Made by a program: the position numbers and the translations under genes. Positions 1 to 12,068 of a stretch of 64,000 nt of DNA are shown here, in pieces. Under the pieces are notes generated by a model, which worked only from the letters and a program-made list of their open reading frames with translations, was not told the origin of the DNA and did not search any database. The DNA lies in contig CM106586.1 in assembly GCA_048013815.1 (NCBI GenBank), positions 1,736,001 to 1,800,000 on the forward strand, written 5' to 3'. Position 1 is the stretch's first letter. The number at the start of each line of letters is the position of its first letter. The DNA comes from Setoptus koraiensis (taxonomy: Eukaryota; Arthropoda).

Positions 1-149
1 ATTTCATTTGTTGTGTACAACTCATACGGCCTAAGTGGTGCTGTTGCTCCAATGCGCCTTTTAGTGGCTGCCATTTTTAAACAACATTCACAAACAACGC
101 CAGACAAAACAAACTGAGCCAACTCGCCCGGTCAACAATAGAGGTAACC

Positions 150-233
150 TGACCACTGTCCACTGACCAATGTCCGCTGTGCGATGGCCGACGTGCGATG
201 TCCGACGTGCGATGGCCGATGTGCGATGGCCGG
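150..233. repeat. 14-bp minisatellite
   Basis: Four copies of a 14-bp unit (type GCCGACGTGCGATG, with one or two substitutions per copy) lie back to back at 173-228. A partial fifth copy follows, and a related 14-bp period (ACTGACCAATGTCC) precedes it. No protein function is implied. Confidence 0.85.
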
Positions 234-539
234 TAATTAAAACGCTCTTGCCGTCTCTTTGCGTGCCAATGATCCCATCGTGTGTGTGTGTATGAGAGGA
301 TAAATTTCATTTGTTGCGCGACTTTTGTTTAGAGGCGCCTGCTGCTGTGGCCACACCGACCAACTAATTGGCTCGGCCAGTTCGTTGGACGTGACGCGGC
401 TCTCCACTTGTTCGCACATCATGATTGCCGTCGCCATCTCGCCCCGTCAAGCCAGTGCGATCGCCCGGCGCGCGCACCATACGGTACCTGTTGGCGCTTG
501 TTTGGCTAGCGCTTGTTTGGTTGGGTTGGCCGCATGCTT

Positions 540-615
540 GTGCGGCCGGCGTGCATTTCAGCCGACAACAACGTTCGACAACAACAGTCGACCACAACAG
601 CCGACTACAACGGCC
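540..615. repeat. degenerate 12-14 bp repeat (GACAACAACA type)
   Basis: Five imperfect units of the form (G/T)TCGACAACAACA or GCCGACTACAAC run in series. They are variants of the CAA-rich repeats seen throughout the window. Confidence 0.7.
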
Positions 616-3124
616 GACAGGTTGAGGCGCAGCGTTCGATAATGCAAATGGCCGGTTGCATTGTTGGAAGCGCTAATTGTATCGATTGGTCCGGTGCAAA
701 TTGTGCAAGAGACGCTTGCAAACACCGGCCCATTGTGAGCGCAATCACTGGCAGCCAATGGTCGTCATACAGCGAGCAATATTGTGAAACGTTGTGATGT
801 AACAGGCTCCGATTGAGTTGGAAGTTGTTGTTGTGTCTTGTTCGCGTTGCTCGTTCCAGCCGATTGTGAGTGTGTGTGTGAATGCAGTAATTGAAATTGA
901 ACAGTAACCGTTGGAATTTTAATTGAACAGTGAACACGGGATTGGCATCACGGACTTGCTTACATAGAACTAATCTTTAATTGACTAATCTACAGTTGGG
1001 CTGGCAACACGTTGTTGTGGTCAGTTGTGGCCAGTGCTGGCCACTATTGATGTGTCCACCTATCAATCGCGGCCTGTCATTATCAACATCAACAAGCCTA
1101 ACAAAGTGACTGATTATCTATTATATCATAGATAGAGCAATGTTGATAAGCGCAAAGTTCAAATTCTCACCAGTTTCTGGAGTAGACCAATTGACTATTT
1201 GATTGAATGCGCATGTTATAGCGTGTAAACATTGAGTTTCGTTGGGGTCATGAGCTCATGACTGCACTGCACAACGCATGCGGCCAAGTAACATCACCGA
1301 CAAACACCAACTGGCCAATACTGGGCTGACCGCCATTTAGTTTCACAGATTGATAATTAACGAGCGCTTGTAACGAGACACCATTGGCCGCTGATTGGTT
1401 TCTGTGTGTTTCGTGTTGGAAGCCATGAATGAATATGAGAATGCAGCCAGCAGCCAGCAGCATCACTGACAAGAGAGATCAACGAAAAAAGTCATCGGCT
1501 CGCCAGCTGAGTTTTGACTCATTTTGCACTGTCACTGTTCACCGTTCGCGCAGACATTGTTGTCGATGCAACCTTATCGCTTGTTCGCCCGTTCGCCACT
1601 CTAATACCGGCCACTCATTTGCATTTGCAAGATAATTACAAAACAATGCTGAGCTGACAAATTCACACGCACACACACTCGTATGGGCAACAAATCGAGT
1701 TGAGAACTTGATTGGGTCGCCTAGCACTAATTGGAGTCGACAGGCAGCCTCGTTTGTGTGGACCGCGAACGTCGCCATGGGCCAACTACTGCCACTGCTG
1801 CTGCCGCTGTAACTGGATAGCTCGGCGCCGGTGCCACTAATCGTGTATCACCATTTATTGGCCGATGTAAAAAATGTGCCTAAACTGTCGAGTTAACTAT
1901 AGACTCTATAGAGCGCAGACTAAACCAACTTGCATTTGGCTTGACTGGCAAATTGAAATTTGCCATTGTGTGTCATTGTCTTCTCAGCGTTTTGACAACA
2001 AGTTTCAGGCTCAGCTTAGATGCAATTGCTTGCCAATAGACGAGACGAGAGCAGAAAAACACGCTTGTAAACGAGCACCAACTGTTAAATCCTAAATAGA
2101 CAACTCTAATAAATTTGTGTGTGTGCACTCTTAATTTAAGAGTGTATCTCAAGAGTAAAATTTAAAGTAATTTTACCAATCTCGGCAGGGACAGCTCCAA
2201 GTTATTATTAATGTGACACCGCCACTTCCACTTGACTTGACAAGCACAAACACAAGACAACAGAGTGTGTTGAACAGACCCCGTTGAACATACTCCGCTG
2301 AACAGACTGTGAGAGATTCAAATTAGCAGCTCCGGGCGCAGGCCGTTAGTCAGCACGACAAGCTGCCGCCATTCACCTGTTGCAAGCCGAAGATAATGCC
2401 ACCGTAGACCGCATACAAACTAACAAGTAGCGAGTGAGGTAATGAATATAGTCAATAGTTATGAGTGATTAGCGGCGGCAGCCATCGATAGATTGAGTTG
2501 CCAGATGGAGCAGCGGTAAGCAGTGGCCCAAGAATAATTGTTTGATTTGTATTTGTTGTTTGTTGTTTGTATTGTGTGTCTAGCTAACGGTACTAACAAC
2601 GAAACCGAATAATTGTGTTGGACTTTGCTGTAAAGAGTAAAGATACACTGTATTGAGTCGATGGCGATACAGTGTCTGGCTGTCGGACAGTTTTGCTGTT
2701 CGCAAGCCGTGGAGCTTGTGTTTGGTCGGCAAGGCATGTTTGTTGCATTGGTTGAATCTGTTGCATTTGGGCCTGATGGCTCAAGCAGGCCCAACTAACA
2801 CAATAACACAGGGTGCCAGCCAGGCAGCCAGCACCCTGAGTATGGCCACTTTTTACATACACACTCACTTGTTGCTCATTGCGCTGTTAGAGAGACAGCG
2901 AGAGAGCAACAAGTGCCGAAGCTGACGACGACGAAGACGACCACGATAAACGACGACGATAACGGCCAGCACACAACAAACACTCACACTCACAAACAAC
3001 GGATAACGGACGATAGAATGATACTAATCCAATTAGCAGGAGTTGCGCGAAGAAGGAGGTCACTCTCTCGCCAACTGTGCGTGTGTGTGTCTGTCATGAA
3101 GAGCCGGCCTGAATGGCATGACAG

Positions 3125-3215
3125 CTAGCCAGTTAGTGAGTTAGCGAGTTGGCCGCTGACTCGTTTAGCCGTTTAGCCGGTTAGCCAGTTAGCCGGCCAG
3201 TCAGCTAGCCAGCGC
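3125..3215. repeat. degenerate GTTAGCC repeat
   Basis: About ten imperfect 7-9 bp units built on GTTAGCC/GTTAGCG follow each other. This is a short minisatellite with no coding potential that I can support. Confidence 0.7.
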
Positions 3216-3899
3216 ATGAGATGAAGAGGCCAGAGAAACAAAACTTATCTTGCCAGCAGCTGGCCAGCAGCGGCCGCATGTTGCTTGTATGACAAACCAA
3301 CATTGTTTGCCTATTGAGTCTTGTCGGACTTTTGCAATTGGCAATGGCAACATTTGGCATGTTTCATCATTGTTGTTGTTGTTGTTGCTGTCGTCGTTAT
3401 TATTTCCTACTGCACACCACTACTGTTAGTCTATTGACAGCGACAGCACAGTGTACCTGTGCAGCCGGTGCCTGTGTCTGGCCGTCTCTGGCTCTGTCCA
3501 CCGGCTCACACCACAACTATGCAGCCAGCCAATAACACAACAGGCTGCCAGCTCAAGGTAACGAATCAATATAATACGACATGTACGCAATATATACGAC
3601 GACACATGTACGAGAAGGGCTTTGTTTGCACCACATAATGCGTGTGTGTGTTTATATTCAAGCCGGCAGTGTAAGAATTGTCCTGCAAACTGTTCAATTT
3701 GCTCCGACAATCCGACATTCGCATAGATTGTGCTCGTCCGCTGATACCGGCCATGCACGGCCAACTATCAGCTGATTAGGTATTACCGGTGTGAAATGAA
3801 AACTCACACCTCACTACCCACTGCTTGCTATATATATATGTACGTATACAAGTGTCTGCGAGTGAGCGACTTTTCACATCACCAATGGGCTTTGTCCAT

Positions 3900-4225
3900 T
3901 GTCAATGCGAATCGTTCAGCAACGAATAGTTGGACAGTGAATTGTTCAACAGTGAATTATTAAGCAGCGAATGCGTGTGTGTGTGCCACCCAGCAGCCAT
4001 GCGAATGCAAAAGTTTTGCATTCGGTCGAGATGCGAGCACCGGATCGCATTGAGCCACGACATGCGCATTAATTGGCAATGTCCGATCGCATGCTGTCGT
4101 TCTAGCTCCCAATGGCGAGCTGCAAGCCACAAACAGCGAATTTTGAATTTCGAATTTCGAACTGAGAATGGCGAATAGCGACTGGTGAATAGCGAACAGC
4201 GAATGGCGAACTGCGAACTGGCAGC
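3900..4225. repeat. two degenerate GCGAAT / AGTGAAT repeat blocks
   Basis: At 3905-3975 and again at 4135-4222, imperfect 12-15 bp units of the type CAGTGAATTGTTCAA and GAATAGCGAACAGC are repeated in tandem. The second block also contains overlapping AATTTCGAATTTCGAA. The blocks look like independent minisatellites born from related seeds. Confidence 0.6.
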
Positions 4226-5175
4226 AATGCGATACGGACCGAGTGCGTTGCGTGGTGGCTGCGACGACGCAATGAGGACAACAGCCACACTTGCGCTTAG
4301 TATGGCACAAGTTCACTATCATTCTATTATCGTTGCATTATGGTTGCATGGTCGCTATAGCTTCGCAAGTTGGGCTGCATGGTCGCTGGAAAGGCGCACG
4401 AATGGCCGCTTGGTCAGTGTGTGTGTGCATTGTGTGGCGTTGCGAGGCAGCTGCATGCAGCCTGTGGCATGCAGCAGGGCCATTAGTTGGCAAAAGCTGA
4501 AAAAGCGGCCAGTTGGGACTGCAAACTTTGCAGTAAGTGAATAGAATGGCGCGCCATAATGCATCGCTTGCCACTCTTCTCTGGCCGGCTGCTGGCTGGT
4601 CGCTGGCTGGCTAGTCGCTGGCTGCTGGCCGCTGAGACGACGATGATCAGCATCAAATAATAAATAATAAATAGTAAATCCTCTCCTCACTGCAACTTGT
4701 GTGTGTTTGTGCAACTAAGTCGGCCACCGACTCAACCGGCACTCGCTATTATGTAACTGGCGCGATGTTTGCCGTGCGGCGACCGTTCGATTCGATTGGA
4801 CACATCGATGAGTGCGATTGGATGTGCCGAGCGAGCGGCAGATGTGACCACAAGCATCCAACGAAAGCATCTCTGGCGCAGCTCACGGCGCACGCTTGAG
4901 TCCCCAGTCGCGTAAATTCAGTGTGCAATTGCGGTTGCAGTCGGAATGTTCGACGTTTTACTCATATGCGCTCCCACAACACACACACACACAACATACT
5001 GAGGCACAGTGTGTATGGTCAGGGGCAATAGTGGGCCAGTTAGGCGCACAGCCAGCAGTTGGCGACTCAAGAGCCGCTTTTTATTTATTGTGGCTATTAT
5101 TAGAAACGCCGCAACACATGCAGCGGCAGCAGCAGCTCGATTTGTGTTGCTTGTGCTCGCTTGGTTCAACCAAGT

Positions 5176-5684
5176 TGTGTGTGTGTGTGTGTGTGAGTGG
5201 CCGAGACTCAAACAGACAGCGCAACGTTACTCCGGTGAGTAGAGCAGAGTCTGGTGCCGAGATCGTGCTCATTCTGCTCGCCATTCCATCGGTATGCCAG
5301 TTGTGCGCTCGCGTGTGCTCAATACTGTAGCACAAGCCAGCAGCATGTGTAGCTAGAGCAACTGGTGAGCCACTCTTGAGTCGGCCAGACTCAATTCGGC
5401 TGGCGAGCGTGTAAGCTTGTGAGCGAGCATGTCTCGTTCGTTGCTAACGGATTCATCAGCGTCGACAGCTGTGTCAGTGCGAGCGAGCCTGAGTGTGTGT
5501 GTGTGTGTGTGTGTGAAGACGGCCAAGCCAGTGGGCTCAAGCTCAGGCAACAGCAAGCTACGGGCAGCAGCAAGCGGACACTCACATTTAGTTCGATAGT
5601 TTTCTCCTTTCTTGTTCGCTCGGCTGGACTTTATTTTCATGTGTGTGCTTGTATTGTACGGTTGTGTGTGTGTGTGTGTGTGTG
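5176..5684. repeat. three (GT)n microsatellites
   Basis: Pure GT/TG runs of about 20-23 bp lie at 5176-5195, 5493-5515 and 5663-5684. They create spurious Val/Cys or Thr/His open frames on the two strands. Confidence 0.9.
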
Positions 5685-6471
5685 ACTTGACACACTCAAT
5701 AATAGAGTTGCTCGTCAAGTAGCTCAAAAAGTTCGCTCAAATCGAACAACAGCAGCGGTGGCAGCAGTGTGTCCAACTGTCCATTCCATCAATAGTTGGA
5801 TGCAACGACTACCAGCGACTACTTGTGACACAGCACGCCGACTAACGAACTTATCAAGAAAGTTCGCTAGTGCGCCAGGTCAAGCAAAATTGTGTTGGTT
5901 GGAGTGGCAAGCAGCACACAAAGCAGCCAGTATAATTATTAATCATAATCGATCTGTGTTGATTACAATCAGCCCGTAGCGACTCCTTTCTCCGCCATCC
6001 AATGCGATACAATTCGATCGAGACAAGCATTGCATGGTGCGCCTTAGTTAATTAACGGCGACACACTCACACAATTATCACCGCAAATTCACCACTCGCA
6101 AGCTTGTCAGCAACAACTAAGGAGCCATATTATAGCCACTCTAAACCATTAGCCATTGATACAACACTAGTGATTATTAGCTGACGATTAATTAATAAGT
6201 AGCAACAATATTAATGATATTTTACATTCATTTATCTTGTAATATTGGCATTTGTAATATTTGCACCACAATATTGGAACCATTTGCACTACAATTCTTA
6301 ATATTATTAACCAACTGCACATGATATAATATACGTATGGTATAATAACACAACTAACAGCGGAATCGGTCACTATTTACAACGACTTCTCGCAACCACA
6401 AAAACCAAAAACATTCACCTTAGTCACCATTAAACTAACCGGACCAATCAACGCAAACAACCAACAACAAT

Positions 6472-6483
6472 ATGATGCAATGA
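6472..6483 (+). promoter_or_regulatory. three-codon upstream ORF overlapping the start codon
   Basis: The bases ATGATGCAATGA read as ATG ATG CAA TGA in one frame, while the main start codon (6480-6482) sits inside the stop of this mini-ORF as ATGA. A scanning ribosome would meet two ATGs immediately before the main ATG and terminate exactly on it. This geometry is known to allow termination-reinitiation. Whether the leader really contains it depends on the unmapped transcription start. Confidence 0.45.
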
Positions 6484-9400
6484 AACACAATTACAATCAA
6501 CAGCAGACAACAACCATTGACATAGTGACAACAACCAATGCAACAACAAATCACCGCGACCAATCGCCACTACGTGTTAACAAGTCATCAATAGTAACAA
6601 CAAACTCAAATTTCAACAATATTCTACTCACATCAGCAACTAATGGTGACCGTGACTCAAACAACGACAGCAACAACAATGAATGTCAAATTATTCCGCT
6701 GAATTCCATTGAATCGTCGCCACGAACAACTCCACTTGATTGCACACCGGCATCATTATCAGACCAGCACAGGTCAGCCAATCAAGAGGATCCCATTATA
6801 GACAAAATAGACACAGGCGATGCAACTGATGCAACTGATGCAACTGATGCAACTGGTGCAACTGATGCAACACACAGTCAATATATATTAGCACCAACAA
6901 GCAACAATAGTAACATTAGTGTCAACATCAACATCACAATAGCCAACCATAATAGTAATAGTAGTAAGACAACCACCACTAATGAATTTGATACTTCGGA
7001 CAACAGCACCACATCAATTAATCGTCTCTGCTCGCAGTCATCACTATCAACTAAAACATCATCAACTAAAATTGCATCACGCCAAGAAAAAGAAGAAAAA
7101 GCAACAACAGGTGGAAAGAGAATTCTAGAAGCTATAGTAGCTACAACAGCATTAGCAACTAGAGAACAATTCAACATAGTGCAAAACAATTCGGGCAAGC
7201 AAGAACTAGCTCGTGTTACATCTATGTTGTCATCGCAGACGTTAGCAGCGTCGTCAAATTCATTGCCACTATCGTCATCAACTAACGACAACAAAGATAA
7301 TGATAATATGGCGCACACAACAACAAAACAACAACAACAACAAAATACCGATGTCAATAATAGTCACATAATGAAACAGCCAGAGAAAGAACACGATCCA
7401 CGTTCACCGACAATGACCGGTAATCAAATGATACAAACCACGAAGGTCATCGATTTCAGCATTTCAACGTTGGATCAGCAGAAAATATCAAGAGCTCAAA
7501 CAGACATCAAAACAACAACAGCAACAACTACAAAAAATACCATATTGAACAACAACATGTCTGCATCGAATCAACAAACAGATAAAAAATCGAATGTTGA
7601 ATCGGCGACACAGACCATCTTGAAAAATAACAATTCCGATGTTGCAACTGCCACCTCCAGACCAGCGGCAACAGATATCAATAGTGAAAACCAACAAGGC
7701 AATCATGATACCAATAACAATACAAACACCAATACTAATACCAACACCAACTGTGATAATAACTGTAGAGACGGCCAACCTAAGAGATTACAGCTAATGA
7801 GTCAAAACAATAATAGTAATAATAATAACAATTATAATAATAATAACAATAACAATAGCAGTAGCAGTAGTAATAATACTATAACTAATAACAACGGAAA
7901 ATGTATGATCAGCAATAGCAACAATAATAGTGGCGGTTGTATAGGCAAGCAAATGACAAATTCTATATCAAATTTAGTTATCAACAACAACAGCAAATCT
8001 ACTACGCAACCTGTTATTTCCCATAAACAAAATAATAATAATAGTAGCAACAACAGTGCACTTGGAGAAATTACGCCAAGACTTATGATAAATCGTCATT
8101 CTGGTTTGAACCACAATCAACAACAGAATTCACCTGTTCATCTTGTAAGATATAGAGCACACAAAAAGAGACGATGTCGTAGTAGTAATGGTAGTAGCAC
8201 AGGCGAAGAAATGAGCGATTGTGATTTAGATGGGCCAGATCAACTTGATTTAAGCAGCAGTAATGATAGCAGTAGTATAAGCGATGACAATGAATTTAAA
8301 TATGGACCAGGAATCGTCGATAGATTGAAGAATAAATTCTTATCCATGCAACAACTACACAATAGTCAACGGCCAACTAATTTTCCGACCAATGGATCCC
8401 ACATACATACCAATGGCTGTAATACAACCATCAATCAACAGCTTGGACAACATACCCAACAAAGACAAAATCAACGTTGGTTCAGTAGTAGTGTAGACAG
8501 CCTTATAGCTGCTGCAACAGCCGCAATCAGTGGAGTACCAACTCATTCTAATCTCAGATTAGCCTCCACTAAGTCTGTCTTGAGCCCAAGTGCCAACTCG
8601 GTTCGATCAACCCCAACAGGTACACCGTCATTAGCAATGGCCACAAAAGGTGGTAAGCTGGCCGCTGGTATTGGCGCAAATGGTATCGCAAAATCAAATG
8701 ACGTAATTGTTTTATCTAGCTCACATAATAACAACATCAACAATGATTGCTCATCAATTGCCACCCATCAGAAACAGCAAATAATATCCGCTTCTAAACC
8801 AGAAAATGCTCCATGTACTACAACCACCAACGCCAAATTAATTCAACCCGCAAAGCGTCAGCCAATTTTCAAAAAGCAGCAACACGAATCATCTGCATCG
8901 ACATCGTCAAAATCTCCATATTCTATGACAAGTGTAGGTTCCTCAACTGCTCAAGGTTTACTTCTGAGACGCCAACAACACCAGCAAGTTCATCTGAATG
9001 GTAACGCACCAACGTCTGTTGCTCAATCGTCATGTCAAGTTCCTGATTTCAAAAGTGAGCAGTTATCATTAAAAGAAACAACAAATTCTAAAGACGACAG
9101 ACAGATCGTATCTAAGAAAAATGTTACCAATTCCATTGTGCTTGCTACCGATGATCATCAACAACAAAAGCTTGTTGCAGATTTTGTTGTAGTTGATGAT
9201 AACAATACGAACTCTAGTAATTTCAGCGATTGCGGAGGTAGCCTAGCAGAAGAAAATTGCCCATCTTCGTCGACCGAATTGTACCAAGATTCCGATAAGC
9301 AACAACTTGCTAGTGACGCAATAGTGCAAACGTCACAGTGCAGTGAATCTTCAGCACCCACTACATGTAAGCGAAACGACACGGCGGCTGATCTAGTTGT

Positions 9401-11832
9401 CCCATCGGCAAGATCTACAATACATAACGCAGTTAAGAGTACATCAGACGAATTGCAAAATAATGTCTTGTTACATAAGAGTATTGGCCAACAACAGCAA
9501 CAACAATTTCATAACTCCATCGTCAAACACCCAGAGCTACAAATAACAGCCAGATGTTCCAATAAGCCATTACATAACTATACTCGTTTTGTGTCTGCAA
9601 CAAGTGGTAGTACCGTAACAAAAACCATTGACAGAATGGCCATTATAGATGATCCATCTCACCTAAGTAAACAACAAAAGAAAAGAGAGAATCCACCAGT
9701 TCTTAAAGCCATGAGTAATGCTGTTGCTGAGATTACAGCAGCGACAACTTATACAACAACAACAAAACAAATTATTAATACAAATCCAAGCATTGATTTC
9801 AACGAGTTGCCCAAACCCGACATAGTTAAAACTTGTAAGAGGATCTTCGAACCTGAACAAAATGCCCAAACTCATAGGAGGTCAGCTAGAGCTGATATAA
9901 CCAATTCAATTGATCAACATTATCACCAGAGAAAGGTGCCAATATCTTCGCAATATCTGACCAACAATAAAAGGTTGTGTAATGATAGAATATTAGAGCC
10001 GGTTCCAAGGTCTATTGTCACAAATGGAACCACTACATCTACTGCACACAATTTGACAGGTGACAGTGGTGCCGACAGCAACAATAGGATACCGTCCTGT
10101 CACGCTCAGACAGCTCAAACTAATCTAGAGCCAGAACATAACAGTGAGAAGAGTGATATTACCACAACTAGTATCAAGACAGCAGAAAAGATTGAAAAAG
10201 GATCGAATACAAATAAAATGTTGGAGGATAAAGGTAAGCGAAATAGAGAGATAAGATAGATGCAAATGATTTTTTAATAACTGCCTCTTCCGTTCACACC
10301 GTTATTGAATCTGCAAGATGAACTCGTTATGTACGGTTCTTCTTTGACAATCGCGAGTAACCCTTGCCTGAATTTACTAGTATCTTGATTTGTTTTCTTT
10401 ATAAATCCGGTAAAGAAAAAAGATTCACAGCATGACTATACAATGAATTGTTGCTGCTGACAAGAGTATGTTGCAATATTCCACGATTTGCATCGAATAG
10501 TCAGTCAACTAGAGGAGAGAACGTTAGTTTGTTGTTATCTATTCGTGTTAGGTAAACAGCTTCTGATGGATGTTGTTTTGAACTGACGAAAGAGTTCATC
10601 GACATTACAAATGAATTATTACCAATGGTCGAGCTCTGTTGTCAGCGACGTCATCTTTTTGTTGATGATCATCTACCTAACTAAAATAGCTACTATAAGT
10701 TAGCGTCAATTGTTGTTGTGAATTAATGTGTATGCGTGATCTACCTGATTTGACAAAATAAAATGGTGTGTATACACATTATTCAATACACGGTTATTTG
10801 TAAAGGGTTGTACAGGCAACAGGCGAATTTGTGTGTATAGTAGATGAACTGTTCGCAGAGTAACACTCTTGTTTTTTCTTTAAGATGAAACAAAAAATCA
10901 ATTAGATAAATGCCCGAGAGTATGTTAGTGAAGTATGTGACTCATATGAACTCTCAGTTGAACCCGATGTCTAACACAAAATGAATTGAATCATCTTCAT
11001 CTGTTCTAGCGTATACTATAAAGCATCCATGTTGTTACATAATAACAATATAAAATCGTTCTAGAATGGCAGCCGCTAATATGATAGGTCACATGTGAGA
11101 CCTTCATTCAATATAAACCTACGAGACAATCAGGTTGTCACAGAGGTTAGATGAGAGTTATATTATATTGTTCAGATAGCTCTAACGCAATCACAAGCCA
11201 TATGATTAGCGCCATATGATGAATTTCTCTAACCATATTTGACAGTAGTTTTCAAAAGATTATCCTCTCGATAACAATATACCACCACTGTACTGACTAT
11301 CTAACTCTAACAAGTGATTTTTTTGCGGTAGCATTGAGTACTGTTCTGCTTTAATACAGTCGGTACGATTACAACTATAGAAATTAACCATCACCATAAG
11401 TAGCGGCTACAACAATGTTCTTATCACAGACTACCATATAACATGTACAAAGATCCGGTATATTCTGATTCGATTGTAGTGATATAACTAATTAGTGGTA
11501 TTGTGTTTGAAGGTGGAGTCATACCACTGCAGTTGATCTTCGTGCTGATTTGTGAGCATCATATTACATTTGCAGAAGAAACAAATTAACAAACAAAATC
11601 ATCTATATAAGGAAAATTCTTTTGACGTTATTGAGCCTGTACTACGCAACGAGTCATATAGTGATTGTTCATCTTTTTGTTGTCATGTTTAATTAGTACA
11701 GAACAGCCTTACTAACAAACTTGTCGCTTGATCCATCAAAAAACAAGAATAAAAAACAATTACCAAGAAAGAGCTCTGGGTTACGTATCATGTCAAAATA
11801 ATAACTAATACTTCTCTAATAGACAAAGGATA

Positions 11833-11909
<77 letters not shown>

Positions 11910-12037
11910 TGATGGTTGAAGATATGCATGCAGGTTGAATTACCTAGCCAAGATGAAAGAGATAAAGAGAAGGGGATAATTTAGTGGTGACTAAAAGTTT
12001 CATCGTGATACTAGCTATCTAATATCATGATACAGAG

Positions 12038-12068
<31 letters not shown>

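Larger units (their letters stand above)
1..6479. other. gene-free upstream region, repeat-rich
   Basis: I see no exon with recognisable protein similarity in this 6.5 kb. The open frames present are short, overlap on both strands and are mostly driven by CA/TG or CAA/TTG runs. The DNA is richer in G+C than the coding exon that follows and is full of degenerate short tandem repeats, listed separately. It lies directly upstream of the large taperin-like gene, so it probably holds the promoter, 5' leader exons or enhancers of that gene, but I cannot point to a convincing core promoter. The last ~300 bp become AT-rich and then CAA-rich just before the start codon, which is consistent with a 5' untranslated leader. 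Confidence 0.5.

Noticed and set aside
4896-5330. 144-codon plus ORF and its overlapping antisense ORFs in the upstream region
   Set aside because: Driven by GT/CA runs, with overlapping long frames on both strands and no domain.
7832-8053. Minus-strand poly-Leu ORF opposite the Asn-rich exon (also 6878-7357, 7488-7778)
   Set aside because: These are complements of AAC/AAT/CAA runs in the coding strand, which read as Leu/Val/Cys. There is no independent start context or domain.
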